Numbered from the stretch's first letter, positions 1-9,510 are shown. The stretch: 12,761 bases of DNA from Solobacterium sp. (GCA_017536845.1 JAFWCP010000322.1:1-12761), one strand, 5' to 3'. Notes: a model not told the origin generated them from the sequence alone. Made by a program: numbers and translations.

Positions 1-189
1 CCCTGACTGTAAATAGATGCCGGATTTGACTCTGCTGTCCGCCGGACGTTGTGCGTCTGCAGGAAGCACCCAGCTCCGTCCGTTTTTATATGCACCGGGT
101 ATCCGGCCATTCCTGCAGAGCACAGCAATCCTGCGCTCGGAAATCCCCCAACGCTTCGCAGCTTCGGAAACTTTGATGAATTCTGACAT
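1..189 (-). CDS. Helix-turn-helix DNA-binding protein, excisionase/MerR-like (partial, 3' end outside window)
   Basis: Minus-strand frame open from an ATG at 189 through the window edge (63 codons, no stop seen). The N-terminus reads MSEFIKVSEAAKRWGISERR, followed by a stretch containing VLCRNGRIPGA and SWVLPADA. This is the layout of the short excisionase-like winged HTH domain (residues about 5-45): a KVSEAAKRWGIS first helix-turn, an ERRI recognition helix, and a wing ending in a Trp plus PADA. Such proteins bind DNA, either as small regulators or as directionality factors of mobile elements. The start codon directly follows the TGA of the upstream 40-residue frame (TGAATG), so translation is probably coupled and no separate Shine-Dalgarno site is needed. 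The C-terminus lies outside the window, so partner domains cannot be excluded. The HTH assignment is confident; the target is unknown. Confidence 0.75.
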   Translation of the reverse strand, partial: MSEFIKVSEAAKRWGISERRIAVLCRNGRIPGAYKNGRSWVLPADAQRPADSRVKSGIYLQSG

Positions 190-312
190 TCACGACACCC
201 TCTGCTTTATATCCTTATCATGCAGACATTCGCACACCAGCAATTGCGGCTGTGATGAGTTCACGCAGTCTTCCAGGATCTGCTGCTCTTCTTTTCTTCC
301 AGACATCCACAT
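190..312 (-). CDS. Small hypothetical protein, 40 aa, coupled to HTH gene
   Basis: A 40-codon minus-strand frame (ATG 312, TGA 192-190) beginning MWMSGRKEEQQILEDC. It has a perfect AGGAGG at 320-325, seven bases before the ATG, which is the main reason to call it a gene. An alternative in-frame ATG at 351 has no good ribosome binding site. The peptide is hydrophilic, with three cysteines at about residues 16, 27 and 29, and no signal peptide or membrane segment. Its stop abuts the start of the HTH gene, so it could be a real small protein or a leader peptide that drives translation of the HTH gene. I do not recognise a family. It could also be a degraded fragment of a larger gene. Confidence 0.55.
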   Translation of the reverse strand: MWMSGRKEEQQILEDCVNSSQPQLLVCECLHDKDIKQRVS

Positions 313-336
313 ACGTTTCCCTCCTCGAATATCATC

Positions 337-370
337 GGCTGAAACAGCCATAGTTCAAGTTCTTTCAGCC
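337..370. promoter_or_regulatory. Inverted repeat upstream of the small ORF/HTH pair
   Basis: GGCTGAAA (337-344) and TTTCAGCC (363-370) form an 8-bp inverted repeat with an 18-base spacer, 25-58 bases upstream of the ATG at 312. It might be an operator for the adjacent HTH protein or a weak RNA hairpin. A poor promoter candidate on the minus strand (TTGAAC as -35) overlaps the spacer, but no convincing -10 follows. The remaining bases 371-423 show nothing I can assign. Confidence 0.35.
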
Positions 371-423
371 CTGTTTCTTCTGTTTGCCGCATGCAGTTAA
401 TGATCTGTTTCCTCTTAAGGCAT

Positions 424-458
424 GAAAAACCACGGCAGGAAGGGGATCCTGCCGCGGT
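424..458 (-). terminator. Rho-independent terminator of the lac operon
   Basis: On the minus strand an 11-bp stem (457-447 with 440-430, one G-U pair; CCGCGGCAGGA and its partner) closes a 6-base loop and can extend by one A-U pair. It is followed directly by TTTTT (429-425). It starts about 10 bases after the lacG stop codon. The plus-strand reading lacks a T tract directly after the stem, so it is oriented for the lac operon. Confidence 0.92.
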
Positions 459-467
459 GTAAAAACG

Positions 468-1880
<1,413 letters not shown>

Positions 1881-3554
1881 TTATGACATCTGTTCTTTGA
1901 CAAAGTCCAGCGCTCCCTGACCATCTCTTGTCAGGCGGATATACTGTCCCCCTTCGGTTTTGGCCAGACGGATGCCGAGCTTATCGGTTTCCGCCTTCAT
2001 GTCCTCAAAGTTGGAAGCCACCTGTGGGGCAAGGATGACCAGCTGGTACTGAGGCAGGATTTCGCGATGAGCACCATAGCTGCCGGCTGCCGCCTTGACC
2101 GGAGCGCCGTATTCCTTCGCCGCCTTGTTCAGGGCATTTGCCAGTAAACCGCTGGTGCCGCCGCCGGCACACAGCACAAGGACATTGACCGGTTCTTCAA
2201 TTTCCTTTGCCTTTTTCAGAATGGCATCCGCTTTTGCCGTATTGAAGTTTGCGGCAACCTTTTCCTTTAAGGAATCATCCTTCTTTCCGGTCCGCTCTTC
2301 TTCCAGGATCTGTTCATCATATACCTTGACGAAAGGATAATAGATCAGCACATCCACTGCAATCAGCAGCAGCGCGAGCACGAAGGACAGGAACTGGAAG
2401 TTCGTTCCCAGGATCAGGCCCAGCGGGGCCGGGGTCGTCCAGGGCAGGTTGGCCGTAAAGCTGTTCATGCCGAACACGTCAACAAAGAATTTGAAGATCC
2501 ATACATTGACAATCGGCGCGGCGATAAAGGGGACAAAGAACACCGGGTTCAGAACAATCGGCGCCCCGAAAAGGATCGGTTCATTGACGCCGAAGAAGGT
2601 CGGCACCACCGATGCCCGGCCGATGGCCCGGTTGCGTTTGGACTTCGTCAGCCACATGAACATGAAGGGAACAACCAGGGTTGCCCCGGTACCGCCCATT
2701 GTGACGATGAACATCTGCGTGCCGGATGTCAGAACCTTGTCCGCATGCATGCCGGCCTGCAGAAGCTTAAGGTTGGTTTCCACATTGGCATAGGTAATTG
2801 CCGCAATGGCCGGTTCGACAATGGAAGGGCCGTGGATGCCGACAAACCAGAAGAAGGCATAGGCTCCGAAAATCAGCGTAATGCCAAGATACCCGTCAGC
2901 CGCTGTAAACAGCGGGGCAAGCAGGGTGCCGATGGATTCTGCCACATTGACTCCCATGATACCATGAACGGCCAGTTCAAGGATATACAGAAGCACAATG
3001 GAAAGGGTGAAGGGAATAAGGTCCTTGAATACCTGGGAGATATTCGGCGGCACTTCTTCCGGCATCTTGATGGATACGTTGTTCTTGACGCAGACCTTAT
3101 AAACATTGACCGTCAGGAAGGCGGCAATGAAGGCAGTCAGCAGTCCCTTTGTCCCCATGAAGCCGGTCAGGAAGCCGCCGTCCGTCGGGTCGGCTGCCAT
3201 GATCACAAAGCCGATGATCGCCGCCAGCATGGTGGAGATGTAGTTGATCTGGTTGGTGCTTTCCATGTCACGGTTCATGGAATCGGTCAATGCCTTGGCT
3301 GTGGTGCCGGCGACAAAGAGTCCAAGAATGCCCATGGAGCAGCTGTACGGCGTCATCAGGGCTTTCTCGATTTCCGGACTCCAGTGGAAGCCGAAAGCAT
3401 TGGGAACATAGGCAATCAGGATGAAGATGCTGGAAAACAGGATGACCGGCATACCGGCGATGAATCCATCCCTGATGGCCCGAAGGTAGATATTGCGGGA
3501 AATCTTCTCAAAGAAAGGCTTTCCTTTTTCAATCCAGCTGATCAGCGTATTCAT
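1881..3554 (-). CDS. lacE: PTS lactose-specific EIICB component
   Basis: Membrane permease that imports lactose and phosphorylates it at the galactose 6-hydroxyl. An EIIC domain (about residues 20-415, many hydrophobic segments) carries the lactose/cellobiose-type motifs [10 protein letters not shown] (239-248) and NEPILFG (324-330). A charged linker then leads to a C-terminal EIIB domain (about 455-557) whose phosphocysteine is in [12 protein letters not shown] (Cys462). I place the start at ATG 3554 (557 aa, beginning [17 protein letters not shown] as in known LacE), because GAAGG sits seven bases upstream. An in-frame start at 3578 would add eight residues inside lacF and has no support. 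It lies one base after the lacF stop (TGA-T-ATG). The partner is LacF (EIIA). Confidence 0.96.
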   Translation of the reverse strand: MNTLISWIEKGKPFFEKISRNIYLRAIRDGFIAGMPVILFSSIFILIAYVPNAFGFHWSPEIEKALMTPYSCSMGILGLFVAGTTAKALTDSMNRDMESTNQINYISTMLAAIIGFVIMAADPTDGGFLTGFMGTKGLLTAFIAAFLTVNVYKVCVKNNVSIKMPEEVPPNISQVFKDLIPFTLSIVLLYILELAVHGIMGVNVAESIGTLLAPLFTAADGYLGITLIFGAYAFFWFVGIHGPSIVEPAIAAITYANVETNLKLLQAGMHADKVLTSGTQMFIVTMGGTGATLVVPFMFMWLTKSKRNRAIGRASVVPTFFGVNEPILFGAPIVLNPVFFVPFIAAPIVNVWIFKFFVDVFGMNSFTANLPWTTPAPLGLILGTNFQFLSFVLALLLIAVDVLIYYPFVKVYDEQILEEERTGKKDDSLKEKVAANFNTAKADAILKKAKEIEEPVNVLVLCAGGGTSGLLANALNKAAKEYGAPVKAAAGSYGAHREILPQYQLVILAPQVASNFEDMKAETDKLGIRLAKTEGGQYIRLTRDGQGALDFVKEQMS

Positions 3555-3555
3555 A

Positions 3556-3867
3556 TCAGTACCTTCTGTAGAGTTCAATAAAATGCTTCATCAGATCCTG
3601 AAGCAGGATGGAGGTCATCAGGTGGTCCTGGCCATGGATCATGGTGATGCTGTAGGCAATGTCTTCGCCCATTGCTTCTTTCTGCAGCAGGGAAGTCTGC
3701 GCCTTGTGAGCGTCATTCAAACACTGTTCAGCTTCACGGACCAGTGCATCTGCTTTCTCAAAATCCTTATTCTGCGCCGCCTTGAGCGCTTCCAGCATTT
3801 TCGAGCGGGCATCGCCCGAATAGGCAACAATTTCAAACCCGAGCAGGGTTACTTCTTCTCTGTTCAT
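3556..3867 (-). CDS. lacF: PTS lactose-specific EIIA component
   Basis: Small cytoplasmic trimeric phosphocarrier, 103 aa, that receives phosphate from HPr and passes it to the EIIB domain of LacE. It begins [20 protein letters not shown], typical of the lactose/cellobiose EIIA family. The motif MIHGQDHLM holds the phosphorylated His78 and the metal-binding Asp81, at the same positions as in the Lactococcus protein. The ATG at 3867 has AAGGAG six bases upstream, in the 15-base gap after lacD. The all-helical length and the C-terminus [12 protein letters not shown] fit the family. No oddity seen. Confidence 0.96.
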   Translation of the reverse strand: MNREEVTLLGFEIVAYSGDARSKMLEALKAAQNKDFEKADALVREAEQCLNDAHKAQTSLLQKEAMGEDIAYSITMIHGQDHLMTSILLQDLMKHFIELYRRY

Positions 3868-3882
3868 CTGAAACTCCTTTTC

Positions 3883-4851
3883 TTACTTTTCAAACCAGGG
3901 AACAGCGGTCTGCTTCAGCACTTCATTCAGTGCTTCGATATTGTTTCGGCCTTCGTGGCGCAGCCATCTGCGGGCAGCGCCTTCACCCAGTTGCATATAG
4001 CTGTGGATGCTGCCGGCCCAGGTGGCCCGGCCGCACAGAACGCCGGAAAACCTGGCGCCTGATTCAGCCGCAAACATCAGCGTCCGCCGGAAAAGATCGG
4101 CACTGACACCGGCGCTGAGATAGATATAAGGCAGACTGGCTGCTTCTTCCTGACGGAGGAACCACTCTCTTGCCTGACGTTCCGTGTAGATTGTTTCCTT
4201 GCCGAAGCCTTCCACATAGTTCATATTGACAGGCACTTCCACCTTCAGCACATCCACGCCGAAACGAGGCTGGGAGAATACCTTCATGGCGCCGATGACC
4301 TTATGCGGCTTGGCCAGAGCATAGTCCGGCCCGGCCACATCAGGATTGTCTTCATCGTAGGCAAGCAGTTCCAGGAAGAACGGAAGTCCTTCACCGGTGC
4401 ATTCTGCCCCGATGCGCTCAATGTACGCCTGCTTGCGGCGGTTGACTTCAGCATCGCCGTCAGCGTCATAGTAAAGCAGGAATTTAACAGCATCGGCGCC
4501 GGCGTCTTTAAGGCGTCTGACCGACCAGTCGGGCAGGCAGTCCGGCATACGTTCGTTGCTGTTCACGTCGTAGCCGGTCTTTTCGTATGCAAGCAGCAGA
4601 CCGGTGCCCTTGGCCAGCGCTTTGGCGGCTGTCAGACCGTATTCGGGATCCAGCAGCATGGCCGAGGCATACGGCGTCAGTTCTTCCGCAACAATGGTTT
4701 TGATTCGCGCCATCTTTTCAGCGGATGGTTCTTCCTCGCTGAACTGCTTCATCAGTTTTCGCAAAGCGCCGCGCTGGTCAAAGGCAAGGGCGCTGATAAT
4801 GCCGTTCTCATCACTGAGACGGTTCAGGGTTGTTTTCTTTTCTTCATTCAT
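3883..4851 (-). CDS. lacD: Tagatose 1,6-diphosphate aldolase
   Basis: Class I aldolase, 322 aa, cleaving tagatose-1,6-bisphosphate to dihydroxyacetone phosphate and glyceraldehyde-3-phosphate, the last step of the pathway. The Schiff-base lysine is in [12 protein letters not shown] (about Lys203, matching Lys205 of streptococcal LacD). [13 protein letters not shown] near the N-terminus and LYYDAD in the middle are family hallmarks. I choose the ATG at 4851, not the one at 4857: AGAGG lies seven bases before 4851, and this gives the common ATGA overlap with the lacC stop. The longer form would add only two residues. It sits between lacC and lacF in the operon. Confidence 0.96.
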   Translation of the reverse strand: MNEEKKTTLNRLSDENGIISALAFDQRGALRKLMKQFSEEEPSAEKMARIKTIVAEELTPYASAMLLDPEYGLTAAKALAKGTGLLLAYEKTGYDVNSNERMPDCLPDWSVRRLKDAGADAVKFLLYYDADGDAEVNRRKQAYIERIGAECTGEGLPFFLELLAYDEDNPDVAGPDYALAKPHKVIGAMKVFSQPRFGVDVLKVEVPVNMNYVEGFGKETIYTERQAREWFLRQEEAASLPYIYLSAGVSADLFRRTLMFAAESGARFSGVLCGRATWAGSIHSYMQLGEGAARRWLRHEGRNNIEALNEVLKQTAVPWFEK

Positions 4852-5786
4852 CTGCATACCTCTGTTACCGTAATCTGACGGTAGAGTTCTTCATAGTGTT
4901 CCATATTCACATGGCCGGTTGCTTTTTCCATCGCATTCAGCATGCCCAGTGTATTGGCCCGTTTCAGCAGGTCTTCATCAGACAGTCCATGCAGAAGGCC
5001 GGAAGCAATGCCGGCAACTGTGGAATCCCCTGACCCGACCGGGCTGACCGCCTGAATCGCGGGGATATCGACTTTGTAGTAATGATTTCCATGCCTGGCA
5101 AAGCTGCCGTCTTTGCCAAGGGAGACAATGATCCATTCGATGCCGGTGAATATTTCTTCCGAAAGGGCTTCCTTCAGGGCATCGACATTCCCGGGTACTT
5201 CTCTTTGCAGAAGCTGGCTGAGTTCATCCGTATTCGGCTTGACTGCGGTCGGCTTCCCTTCTGCCTTCAAAGATGTTTCCAGTGCCTTTCCTGAACAGTC
5301 CAGCACGACCGGAATGCCTTTCTTCAAAGCGATGGCTGTCAGTTGGGCATAGGTGTCTTCCGCCAGGCCTTTGGGCAGACTGCCGGAAAAGACAACCACA
5401 TCACATTCCTTCAATAAGCCATCATAATAAGTACGGAACCGTTCATACGTTTCTTTTGAAACTTCCGGCCCAGCTTCCAGGATTTCCGTCTGCTGTCCCT
5501 CATGCAGGATGGCAATGCAGTTGCGGGTATTCCCTGCAATCGGGAAGAAGGCGGTACGGATGCCGGCTCTTACCAGCTCTTCCTGCAGGTATTCACCGTT
5601 CTTTCCGGCTGTCAGCCCCGTCGCCACGACATCATCATGCAGTTCATGCAGGACCCGGGTGACATTAAGACCTTTGCCACCGGGTGTCTTGGCTGTTTCC
5701 AGAGGCCGGTTGACCCCGTCAGTTACGAACTTTGGCAGCTGATAGGCAATATCAATTGAGGGGTTCATCGTGACGGTGAGGATCAT
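4848..5786 (-). CDS. lacC: Tagatose-6-phosphate kinase
   Basis: PfkB/ribokinase-family sugar-phosphate kinase, 312 aa, converting tagatose-6-phosphate and ATP to tagatose-1,6-bisphosphate. It starts [17 protein letters not shown], as LacC and 1-phosphofructokinases do. The N-terminal PfkB signature is TPGGKGLNV (34-42), FSGSLPKG lies at 133-140 and KPNTDEL at 183-189. The C-terminal anion-hole motif [12 protein letters not shown] contains the catalytic Asp254. It overlaps lacB by 4 bases (ATGA) and lacD by 4 bases, so the block is translationally coupled. Sequence alone does not fully exclude 1-phosphofructokinase, but the operon settles the role. Confidence 0.95.
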   Translation of the reverse strand: MILTVTMNPSIDIAYQLPKFVTDGVNRPLETAKTPGGKGLNVTRVLHELHDDVVATGLTAGKNGEYLQEELVRAGIRTAFFPIAGNTRNCIAILHEGQQTEILEAGPEVSKETYERFRTYYDGLLKECDVVVFSGSLPKGLAEDTYAQLTAIALKKGIPVVLDCSGKALETSLKAEGKPTAVKPNTDELSQLLQREVPGNVDALKEALSEEIFTGIEWIIVSLGKDGSFARHGNHYYKVDIPAIQAVSPVGSGDSTVAGIASGLLHGLSDEDLLKRANTLGMLNAMEKATGHVNMEHYEELYRQITVTEVCR

Positions 5787-6295
5787 ACGTACTCTCCCCG
5801 TCTGTACTTCTCAAGGAATTCATCGAAGAAGTGCGGATCTTCCTGGCCATCCGCTGCCGTATCCAGACGATGGATTTTTTCAATCAGCTTCCTGTTTTCC
5901 TCACTGGGAATGTATTCCGTTTCCAGAAAGGCATCGATGATGTCATTGATGAGGAAGCCGCCGCTGATCTTGCCGCCAAAACCGATGACGTTGGCATTGA
6001 GTTCCTGTCTGGCATAGACAGCCGTGGTCATATCTCTGACCAGGGCAGCACGAATGCCGGGCACCTTGTTTACGGCATTGCAGATGCCGACGCCGGTCCC
6101 GCACATGCAGACGCCGAAATCTGCTTTTCCTTCTGCAACTGCTTCCCCTACCCGTTTGCCGTAAATCGGATAATGGGTGCGGAAATTGTCATACGTACCG
6201 CAGTCGATGACTTCATATCCCTTTTCCTTCAGATGATCGACAACAGCAATCTTTTCTGTTGTGACAATGTGGTCACAGCCGACAGCGATTTTCAT
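5783..6295 (-). CDS. lacB: Galactose-6-phosphate isomerase subunit LacB
   Basis: RpiB/LacAB family, 170 aa. With LacA it forms the isomerase that converts galactose-6-phosphate to tagatose-6-phosphate. The N-terminus [10 protein letters not shown] holds the conserved Asp8-His9. [14 protein letters not shown] carries the catalytic-type cysteine (Cys65, equivalent to the RpiB active-site Cys), and [13 protein letters not shown] is a family motif. The C-terminal tail with [18 protein letters not shown] is typical of LacB and distinguishes it from RpiB. The ATG shares one base with the lacA stop (TGATG), and GGAGGTG lies five bases upstream. Confidence 0.96.
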   Translation of the reverse strand: MKIAVGCDHIVTTEKIAVVDHLKEKGYEVIDCGTYDNFRTHYPIYGKRVGEAVAEGKADFGVCMCGTGVGICNAVNKVPGIRAALVRDMTTAVYARQELNANVIGFGGKISGGFLINDIIDAFLETEYIPSEENRKLIEKIHRLDTAADGQEDPHFFDEFLEKYRRGEYV

Positions 6296-6750
6296 CAGTT
6301 CACCTCCGCAAGGGAAAGAGGCTTTCCCATATGATTGAGCATGTCCACCCGCACCTGGTGACGGCCGCCGTCATACGAGCCTTCCGCAAAGTTCTTCACG
6401 ATGTTCTTTGCCAGTCCGGGGCCGGTGATCTCTGCACCGATGGTGATGATGTGAGCATTGTTATGAGAGCGGGTCATATAGGCGGTTCTTTCATCCGAAA
6501 CTTCCGCAGCCACCACGCCCTTGATCCGGCAGGCAGTCATAAACGGACCGGCGCCATAGGCGTCAACGATCACGCCGTAACGGTCATCACAGACTCCGAC
6601 TTCCCTGACGACTGCAAGGGCCGCGTCAACAAAGTCACAGTCCTGATTCGCCGTGACGTCCATGACTTCATACCCCTGATCAGACAGATATTCTTTCAGA
6701 ACTTCCTTCAGACCGCGGCCTGCCGGGTCTGAACCGAGAATAAACTTCAT
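6295..6750 (-). CDS. lacA: Galactose-6-phosphate isomerase subunit LacA
   Basis: RpiB/LacAB family, 151 aa, the partner subunit of LacB and the first gene of the operon. It starts [16 protein letters not shown]. The position that carries the cysteine in LacB/RpiB reads [10 protein letters not shown] here, so LacA lacks that cysteine, as is normal for this subunit. [16 protein letters not shown] (95-110) corresponds to the conserved HNANV region of the family. The ATG at 6750 has AGGAGG at 6759-6764, eight bases upstream. The leader from the predicted transcription start (about 6840) is some 90 nucleotides and contains no convincing attenuator. Confidence 0.95.
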   Translation of the reverse strand: MKFILGSDPAGRGLKEVLKEYLSDQGYEVMDVTANQDCDFVDAALAVVREVGVCDDRYGVIVDAYGAGPFMTACRIKGVVAAEVSDERTAYMTRSHNNAHIITIGAEITGPGLAKNIVKNFAEGSYDGGRHQVRVDMLNHMGKPLSLAEVN

Positions 6751-6846
6751 TTTGATTACCTCCTGTTAATGTTTTGGAATAACAGCCTGAAGACAATTGG
6801 TTCTGCAGAAACCTGCCGGAAATGAGTTCTTCCTCCCGACAGCCAT

Positions 6847-6875
6847 AATATAGTTTGTTTCAAACACTAAGTCAA
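6847..6875 (-). promoter_or_regulatory. lacABCDFEG promoter
   Basis: On the minus strand, TTGACT (6875-6870) and TATATT (6852-6847) are separated by 17 bases, close to the sigma-A consensus, about 95 bases before the lacA start. The spacer itself contains an inverted repeat (GTTTG-N3-CAAAC, 6853-6865), so a repressor bound there would block RNA polymerase directly. Confidence 0.85.
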
Positions 6876-7024
6876 CACTAACTGTTTGCTTTAAACATTA
6901 TAGTTTTTGATATAAACATAACGATTCATTTGAAACGCTGCACGAACGACAGGAAAACAACACAAACGGCAAACATCAGACAATTATGCCCATATTCTGT
7001 TTGTTTGTTTCTTTGTTCGTATTG

Positions 7025-7053
7025 TTGTTTGTATTTTCTGACGGGTGTATAAT
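7025..7053 (+). promoter_or_regulatory. lacR promoter
   Basis: A perfect TATAAT (7048-7053) is preceded by TTGTTT (7025-7030) with a 17-base spacer. Transcription would start near 7060, leaving a leader of about 17 bases with GAAGG (7065-7069) seven bases before the lacR ATG. The -35 box coincides with a TGTTT operator-like half-site, which suggests autoregulation. Confidence 0.75.
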
Positions 7054-7076
7054 ACGAACATAGCGAAGGTTATACT

Positions 7077-7838
7077 ATGAAAAAAGAAGAACGGCAGATC
7101 CAGATCCAGAAAATGCTGAACAGCACCGGCACCGTCACCGTCAGTGAAATCGTGAACGCACTGTGCGTTTCAGATATGACCGTGCGGCGTGACCTGGCAG
7201 AGATGGCGGAACAGGGCATCCTGATCCGCACCCACGGCGGCGCTCAGCGCGTGCTTGGCGAAGACAATGGGCTGGAACGCTCGCACCAGGAAAAGAAACA
7301 TCTGCAGGAAGCAGAAAAAACCGCCATCGCGAAAACGGCGGCGGATTTCATTCCGGATGGGGAAACCATCTTTCTGGGCCTGGGCACAACCATGGAGCTG
7401 CTGGCCGGCTGTCTTAGACACCGGACAATGCGGATTGTCACCAACAGCCTTCCTGTCTTTGAAATCCTGCGTTTCTGCAAGACCGTTGATCTGCTTCTGG
7501 TCGGCGGAGAATACCGTTCCATTACCGGTGCCTTTGTCGGCATGACATCGGTGCAGGCCATCCAGAATATGCGGTTTGCGAAAATCTTCATCAGTGCCAA
7601 CGGCATTGTGGGCAACAACGTCTATACCTACAGCGAAGCGGAAGGCGAAGTGCAGAAAACGGCATTGAACAATGCCAACAGGAAATACCTTGTGACCGAT
7701 GCCAGCAAGTTCGGCCGTTATGATTTCTATGAATTCTGCAAGGTCAGCGACTTTGACCATGTCATCACCGATGCCGGCGTTGATGAGAATACGCTGCAGC
7801 AGCTGCGCTCATTGAGCGATGTCATCATCGCATCCTGA
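7077..7838 (+). CDS. lacR: Lactose PTS repressor, DeoR family
   Basis: DeoR/GlpR-family regulator, 253 aa. The N-terminal winged HTH spans about residues 1-57, with the recognition segment VSDMTVRRDL (31-40) and the wing motif RTHGGA (51-56). The sugar-phosphate sensor domain follows, with GLGTT (101-105) and SKFGRYDFYEF near residues 210-220 as expected for the ISOCOT-type fold. In streptococci, lactococci and staphylococci the orthologue represses lac genes and is released by tagatose-6-phosphate. The divergent placement next to lacABCDFEG with shared operators implies the same role here. The ATG at 7077 has GAAGG seven bases upstream. It is the only confident plus-strand gene in the window. 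Confidence 0.95.
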   Translation: MKKEERQIQIQKMLNSTGTVTVSEIVNALCVSDMTVRRDLAEMAEQGILIRTHGGAQRVLGEDNGLERSHQEKKHLQEAEKTAIAKTAADFIPDGETIFLGLGTTMELLAGCLRHRTMRIVTNSLPVFEILRFCKTVDLLLVGGEYRSITGAFVGMTSVQAIQNMRFAKIFISANGIVGNNVYTYSEAEGEVQKTALNNANRKYLVTDASKFGRYDFYEFCKVSDFDHVITDAGVDENTLQQLRSLSDVIIAS

Positions 7839-7840
7839 AG

Positions 7841-7875
7841 AAAAAACAGATGACAGGAAATCTTCCTGTCACCTG
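7841..7875 (-). terminator. Rho-independent terminator of the lipoprotein gene
   Basis: TGACAGGAA (7851-7859) and TTCCTGTCA (7863-7871) form a 9-bp stem with a 3-base loop, extended by three more pairs after one mismatch (CAG 7847-7849, CTG 7873-7875). The minus strand continues with TTTTTT (7846-7841). The orientation fits the lipoprotein gene ending at 7932. It lies immediately after the lacR stop and might also slow plus-strand transcription. Confidence 0.85.
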
Positions 7876-7892
7876 CGTTTCAGTCATGATAC

Positions 7893-7915
7893 AGATCAGG
7901 CTTTCTGATCTTTTT
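7893..7915 (+). terminator. Rho-independent terminator of lacR
   Basis: AGATCAG (7893-7899) and CTGATCT (7905-7911) form a 7-bp stem with a 5-base loop, followed by TTTT on the plus strand, 55 bases after the lacR stop. It lies beside the oppositely oriented terminator at 7841-7875, so the two converging transcripts are separated. Confidence 0.75.
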
Positions 7916-7931
7916 ATTATGGAACGTCTTT

Positions 7932-8303
7932 TCAGCGGCGAAAGTTCTGAGCCATGGCTTCCATACGGGGATTGAAGGTACAGGGCATGCCGATGGTTGT
8001 CTGCCATGTCAGCACACTGCCGTTCTGCGTCAGTGTGCCTTCCGCATACGTATCTGATGCTTCAATCGCCTGAATGACCTCAGGAATCATTTCGGCAAAG
8101 TCTTCTTCCGTCAGGATTTCCAGCCCTTTTTCTTCGGCATATGCTTTCTTGACTTCCTCGATCTTCGCAAAGACATCTTTTTCCAGAAGCAGGTTATCTT
8201 CTTCGGTAAAGACGTGCGCTTCTTCTGTCTGCGCTGGCGCAGATGCGGCACAGCCGGCCAGAAGCACAACGGCCGGCAGCAGGAATTTCACGAACCTTTT
8301 CAT
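7932..8303 (-). CDS. Small lipoprotein of unknown function
   Basis: 123-aa secreted lipoprotein. The N-terminus MKRFVKFLLPAVVLLAGC is a clear type II signal peptide: two positive charges, a hydrophobic core and the lipobox LAGC, with the lipidated cysteine at residue 18. The mature part starts with a short Ala/Ser/Pro linker. It continues with an acidic helical stretch (about 33-82, rich in Glu and Lys) and ends with TTIGMPCTFNPRMEAM before a final FRR. That C-terminal block, with a second cysteine, looks like the most conserved part. I chose the ATG at 8303 because AGGAG lies six bases upstream and the signal peptide begins there; an in-frame extension to 8417 would spoil the signal peptide. 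I do not recognise the family. Own promoter and terminator suggest a single-gene unit. Confidence 0.8.
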   Translation of the reverse strand: MKRFVKFLLPAVVLLAGCAASAPAQTEEAHVFTEEDNLLLEKDVFAKIEEVKKAYAEEKGLEILTEEDFAEMIPEVIQAIEASDTYAEGTLTQNGSVLTWQTTIGMPCTFNPRMEAMAQNFRR

Positions 8304-8339
8304 TTTCTTCTCCTGGACATCTTTGATGTGTCCCTGATC

Positions 8340-8366
8340 ATTATACCTGCAGGAAGGGGTATTCAA
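8340..8366 (-). promoter_or_regulatory. Promoter of the lipoprotein gene
   Basis: On the minus strand a perfect TATAAT (8345-8340) is preceded by TTGAAT (8366-8361) with a 15-base spacer, about 37 bases before the ATG at 8303. The short spacer lowers confidence, but the -10 box is exact. Further right, AGAC-N7-GTCT (8385-8399) followed by Ts on the minus strand is at best a weak terminator for the antitoxin gene. Confidence 0.55.
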
Positions 8367-8492
8367 CGCCCTCTGTCCATAAAAAGACCGCAAACGTCTG
8401 TCATGCCTTTTCCGCAATTCAGAGAAACTCTGCAGGATCGGACGGTTCCCGGCTCATCACCGGAAGGCCGCAGTTCCTATGCGGAATACTCA

Positions 8493-9494
8493 TTACACCT
8501 GAATGTCCTTTGCATATGCGTATGAAATAATCTCACCTTTTTTCGTCTGCCGGTAGCCTTTTTCCTTATGTGAATAGTCTGAAATATCGGAAGACCCAAA
8601 ATCCTTGAACTTTTCATATATGCGTTCCAGCACGGCCTTTTCCTGATCAGAAAGAACGCCTTCCGGCATGCTGCAGTCCGGAACCACCTGATGTTTTTCA
8701 TATGTACCATCATAGTAAACATCAATATGGGCAATGTGGTCAGCTTCCATCTGTCCGATAAGGATATCAAAATGATCCGGCACAGGGCCATAAGGAAGAT
8801 GCGCATACTTCAGGCCGGATATGGAAATTCCGTTTTCTTTATAGAACAACATATCCGAATAGTTCAGCAGTTTCATCAATTTCGTCTTGAGCAGTTCACC
8901 GTTTTTATGTCCGAAGAAAAGAACCATAGAGCAGAATTTCTCATAATCAAAACCCTTAAATCCATTTTCTTCGGAAGGAATTCTTGAAAAATACAGGTCA
9001 AAGAAACGGTTTCCGGAACGATCCTTCGCATCCTGTTCCAGACAGGAAACGGTTTCCAGCAGTCTGGATTTCTGTTTCTCGTCAAGCATTACTTCATTTT
9101 CCGTCAGATAGGTCCTCATATTTTCCGGATTCCGCAGGAAAAGCAGCAGGCTGTTGTGCGCTCTGTCCTGTATGGCTCCATTTTCATACCTGCGGATCGT
9201 CTTATCTCCCCAGTTCAGCAGTCTGGCAAAGCTTCTCTGGCTGAGTCCGTACTGTTCTCTGATTTGCTTTATATCTTCAGGGAAAAGAAGCTTGTGTCTG
9301 TTCCGGTATTCGTTGTAAGCACAGATAAGCGTAGCCGAGTCAAGTTCTTCATTAAAAAGCTCTTCTCCGCATTCTGCACACACCATAACCTTTGCATCAA
9401 CTTCAATATCTTCCCCACAGACATTGTAGGTTTCCTTACGAACAATGATCCTTGTCTCAACCTCTTTTCCACATGCTTCGCAATAATCCATCAT
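8493..9494 (-). CDS. Antitoxin: MqsA-like zinc finger + HTH + Panacea/SocA-like (DUF4065) domain
   Basis: 333-aa antitoxin. Residues 1-55 are a YgiT/MqsA-type zinc finger with CEAC (Cys5, Cys8) and CAEC (Cys39, Cys42). Residues about 71-115 are an MqsA-like HTH (PEDIKQIREQYGLSQRSFAR, then TIRRYENG) that should bind DNA. Residues about 185-325 resemble the Panacea/SocA domain (DUF4065): KLMKLLNYSDMLFYKENG, then an AHLPYGPVPDHF segment. Known MqsA ends after the HTH and is about 130 aa, so this one carries an extra domain known from other antitoxins for toxin neutralisation. The start is ATG 9494, with AGGAGG (9503-9508) eight bases upstream; a frame extension to 9524 has no such site. It follows the MqsR-family gene by 16 bases, in the toxin-first order of mqsRA. 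Expected roles are neutralising that toxin and repressing the operon. Confidence 0.88.
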   Translation of the reverse strand: MMDYCEACGKEVETRIIVRKETYNVCGEDIEVDAKVMVCAECGEELFNEELDSATLICAYNEYRNRHKLLFPEDIKQIREQYGLSQRSFARLLNWGDKTIRRYENGAIQDRAHNSLLLFLRNPENMRTYLTENEVMLDEKQKSRLLETVSCLEQDAKDRSGNRFFDLYFSRIPSEENGFKGFDYEKFCSMVLFFGHKNGELLKTKLMKLLNYSDMLFYKENGISISGLKYAHLPYGPVPDHFDILIGQMEADHIAHIDVYYDGTYEKHQVVPDCSMPEGVLSDQEKAVLERIYEKFKDFGSSDISDYSHKEKGYRQTKKGEIISYAYAKDIQV

Positions 9495-9510
9495 TATCTT
9501 CACCTCCTGT

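Larger units (their letters stand above)
6751..7076. promoter_or_regulatory. lacA-lacR divergent regulatory region with LacR-type operator cluster
   Basis: 326 bases without a gene, AT-rich and full of TGTTT/AAACA half-sites, the kind of motif reported for streptococcal LacR boxes. Paired sites are GTTTG-N3-CAAAC (6853-6865, inside the lacA promoter), TGTTT-N5-AAACA (6883-6897) and GTTT-N7-AAAC (6903-6917). Single AAACA copies occur around 6955 and at 6971-6975. On the lacR side, three TGTTT copies start at 6998, 7002 and 7006 (4-bp steps), and another at 7026-7030 overlaps the lacR -35 box. The centres of the first two inverted repeats are 31 bp apart, near three helical turns. This supports repression of both promoters by LacR, with possible looping; binding is inferred. 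Confidence 0.65.

Noticed and set aside
17..400. 127-codon plus-strand open frame at the left edge
   Set aside because: It is antisense to the HTH and 40-aa genes, has no ribosome binding site and shows no recognisable domain.
2745..3581. 278-codon plus-strand open frame opposite lacE
   Set aside because: Antisense shadow of the EIIC-coding part; its composition (runs of Gly, Asp, His and Gln) is what reverse-reading of a hydrophobic gene gives.
6799..6813. Small hairpin in the lacA leader (GGTT...AACC around CTGCAG)
   Set aside because: Only four or five pairs and no T tract, so it is not a credible attenuator or antiterminator target.
6929..6944. Possible CcpA cre site (TTTGAAACGCTGCACG)
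   Set aside because: It resembles the left half of a cre box, but the spacing to the central CG is one base off and the right half does not match. Catabolite control of lac is likely in general but not shown here.
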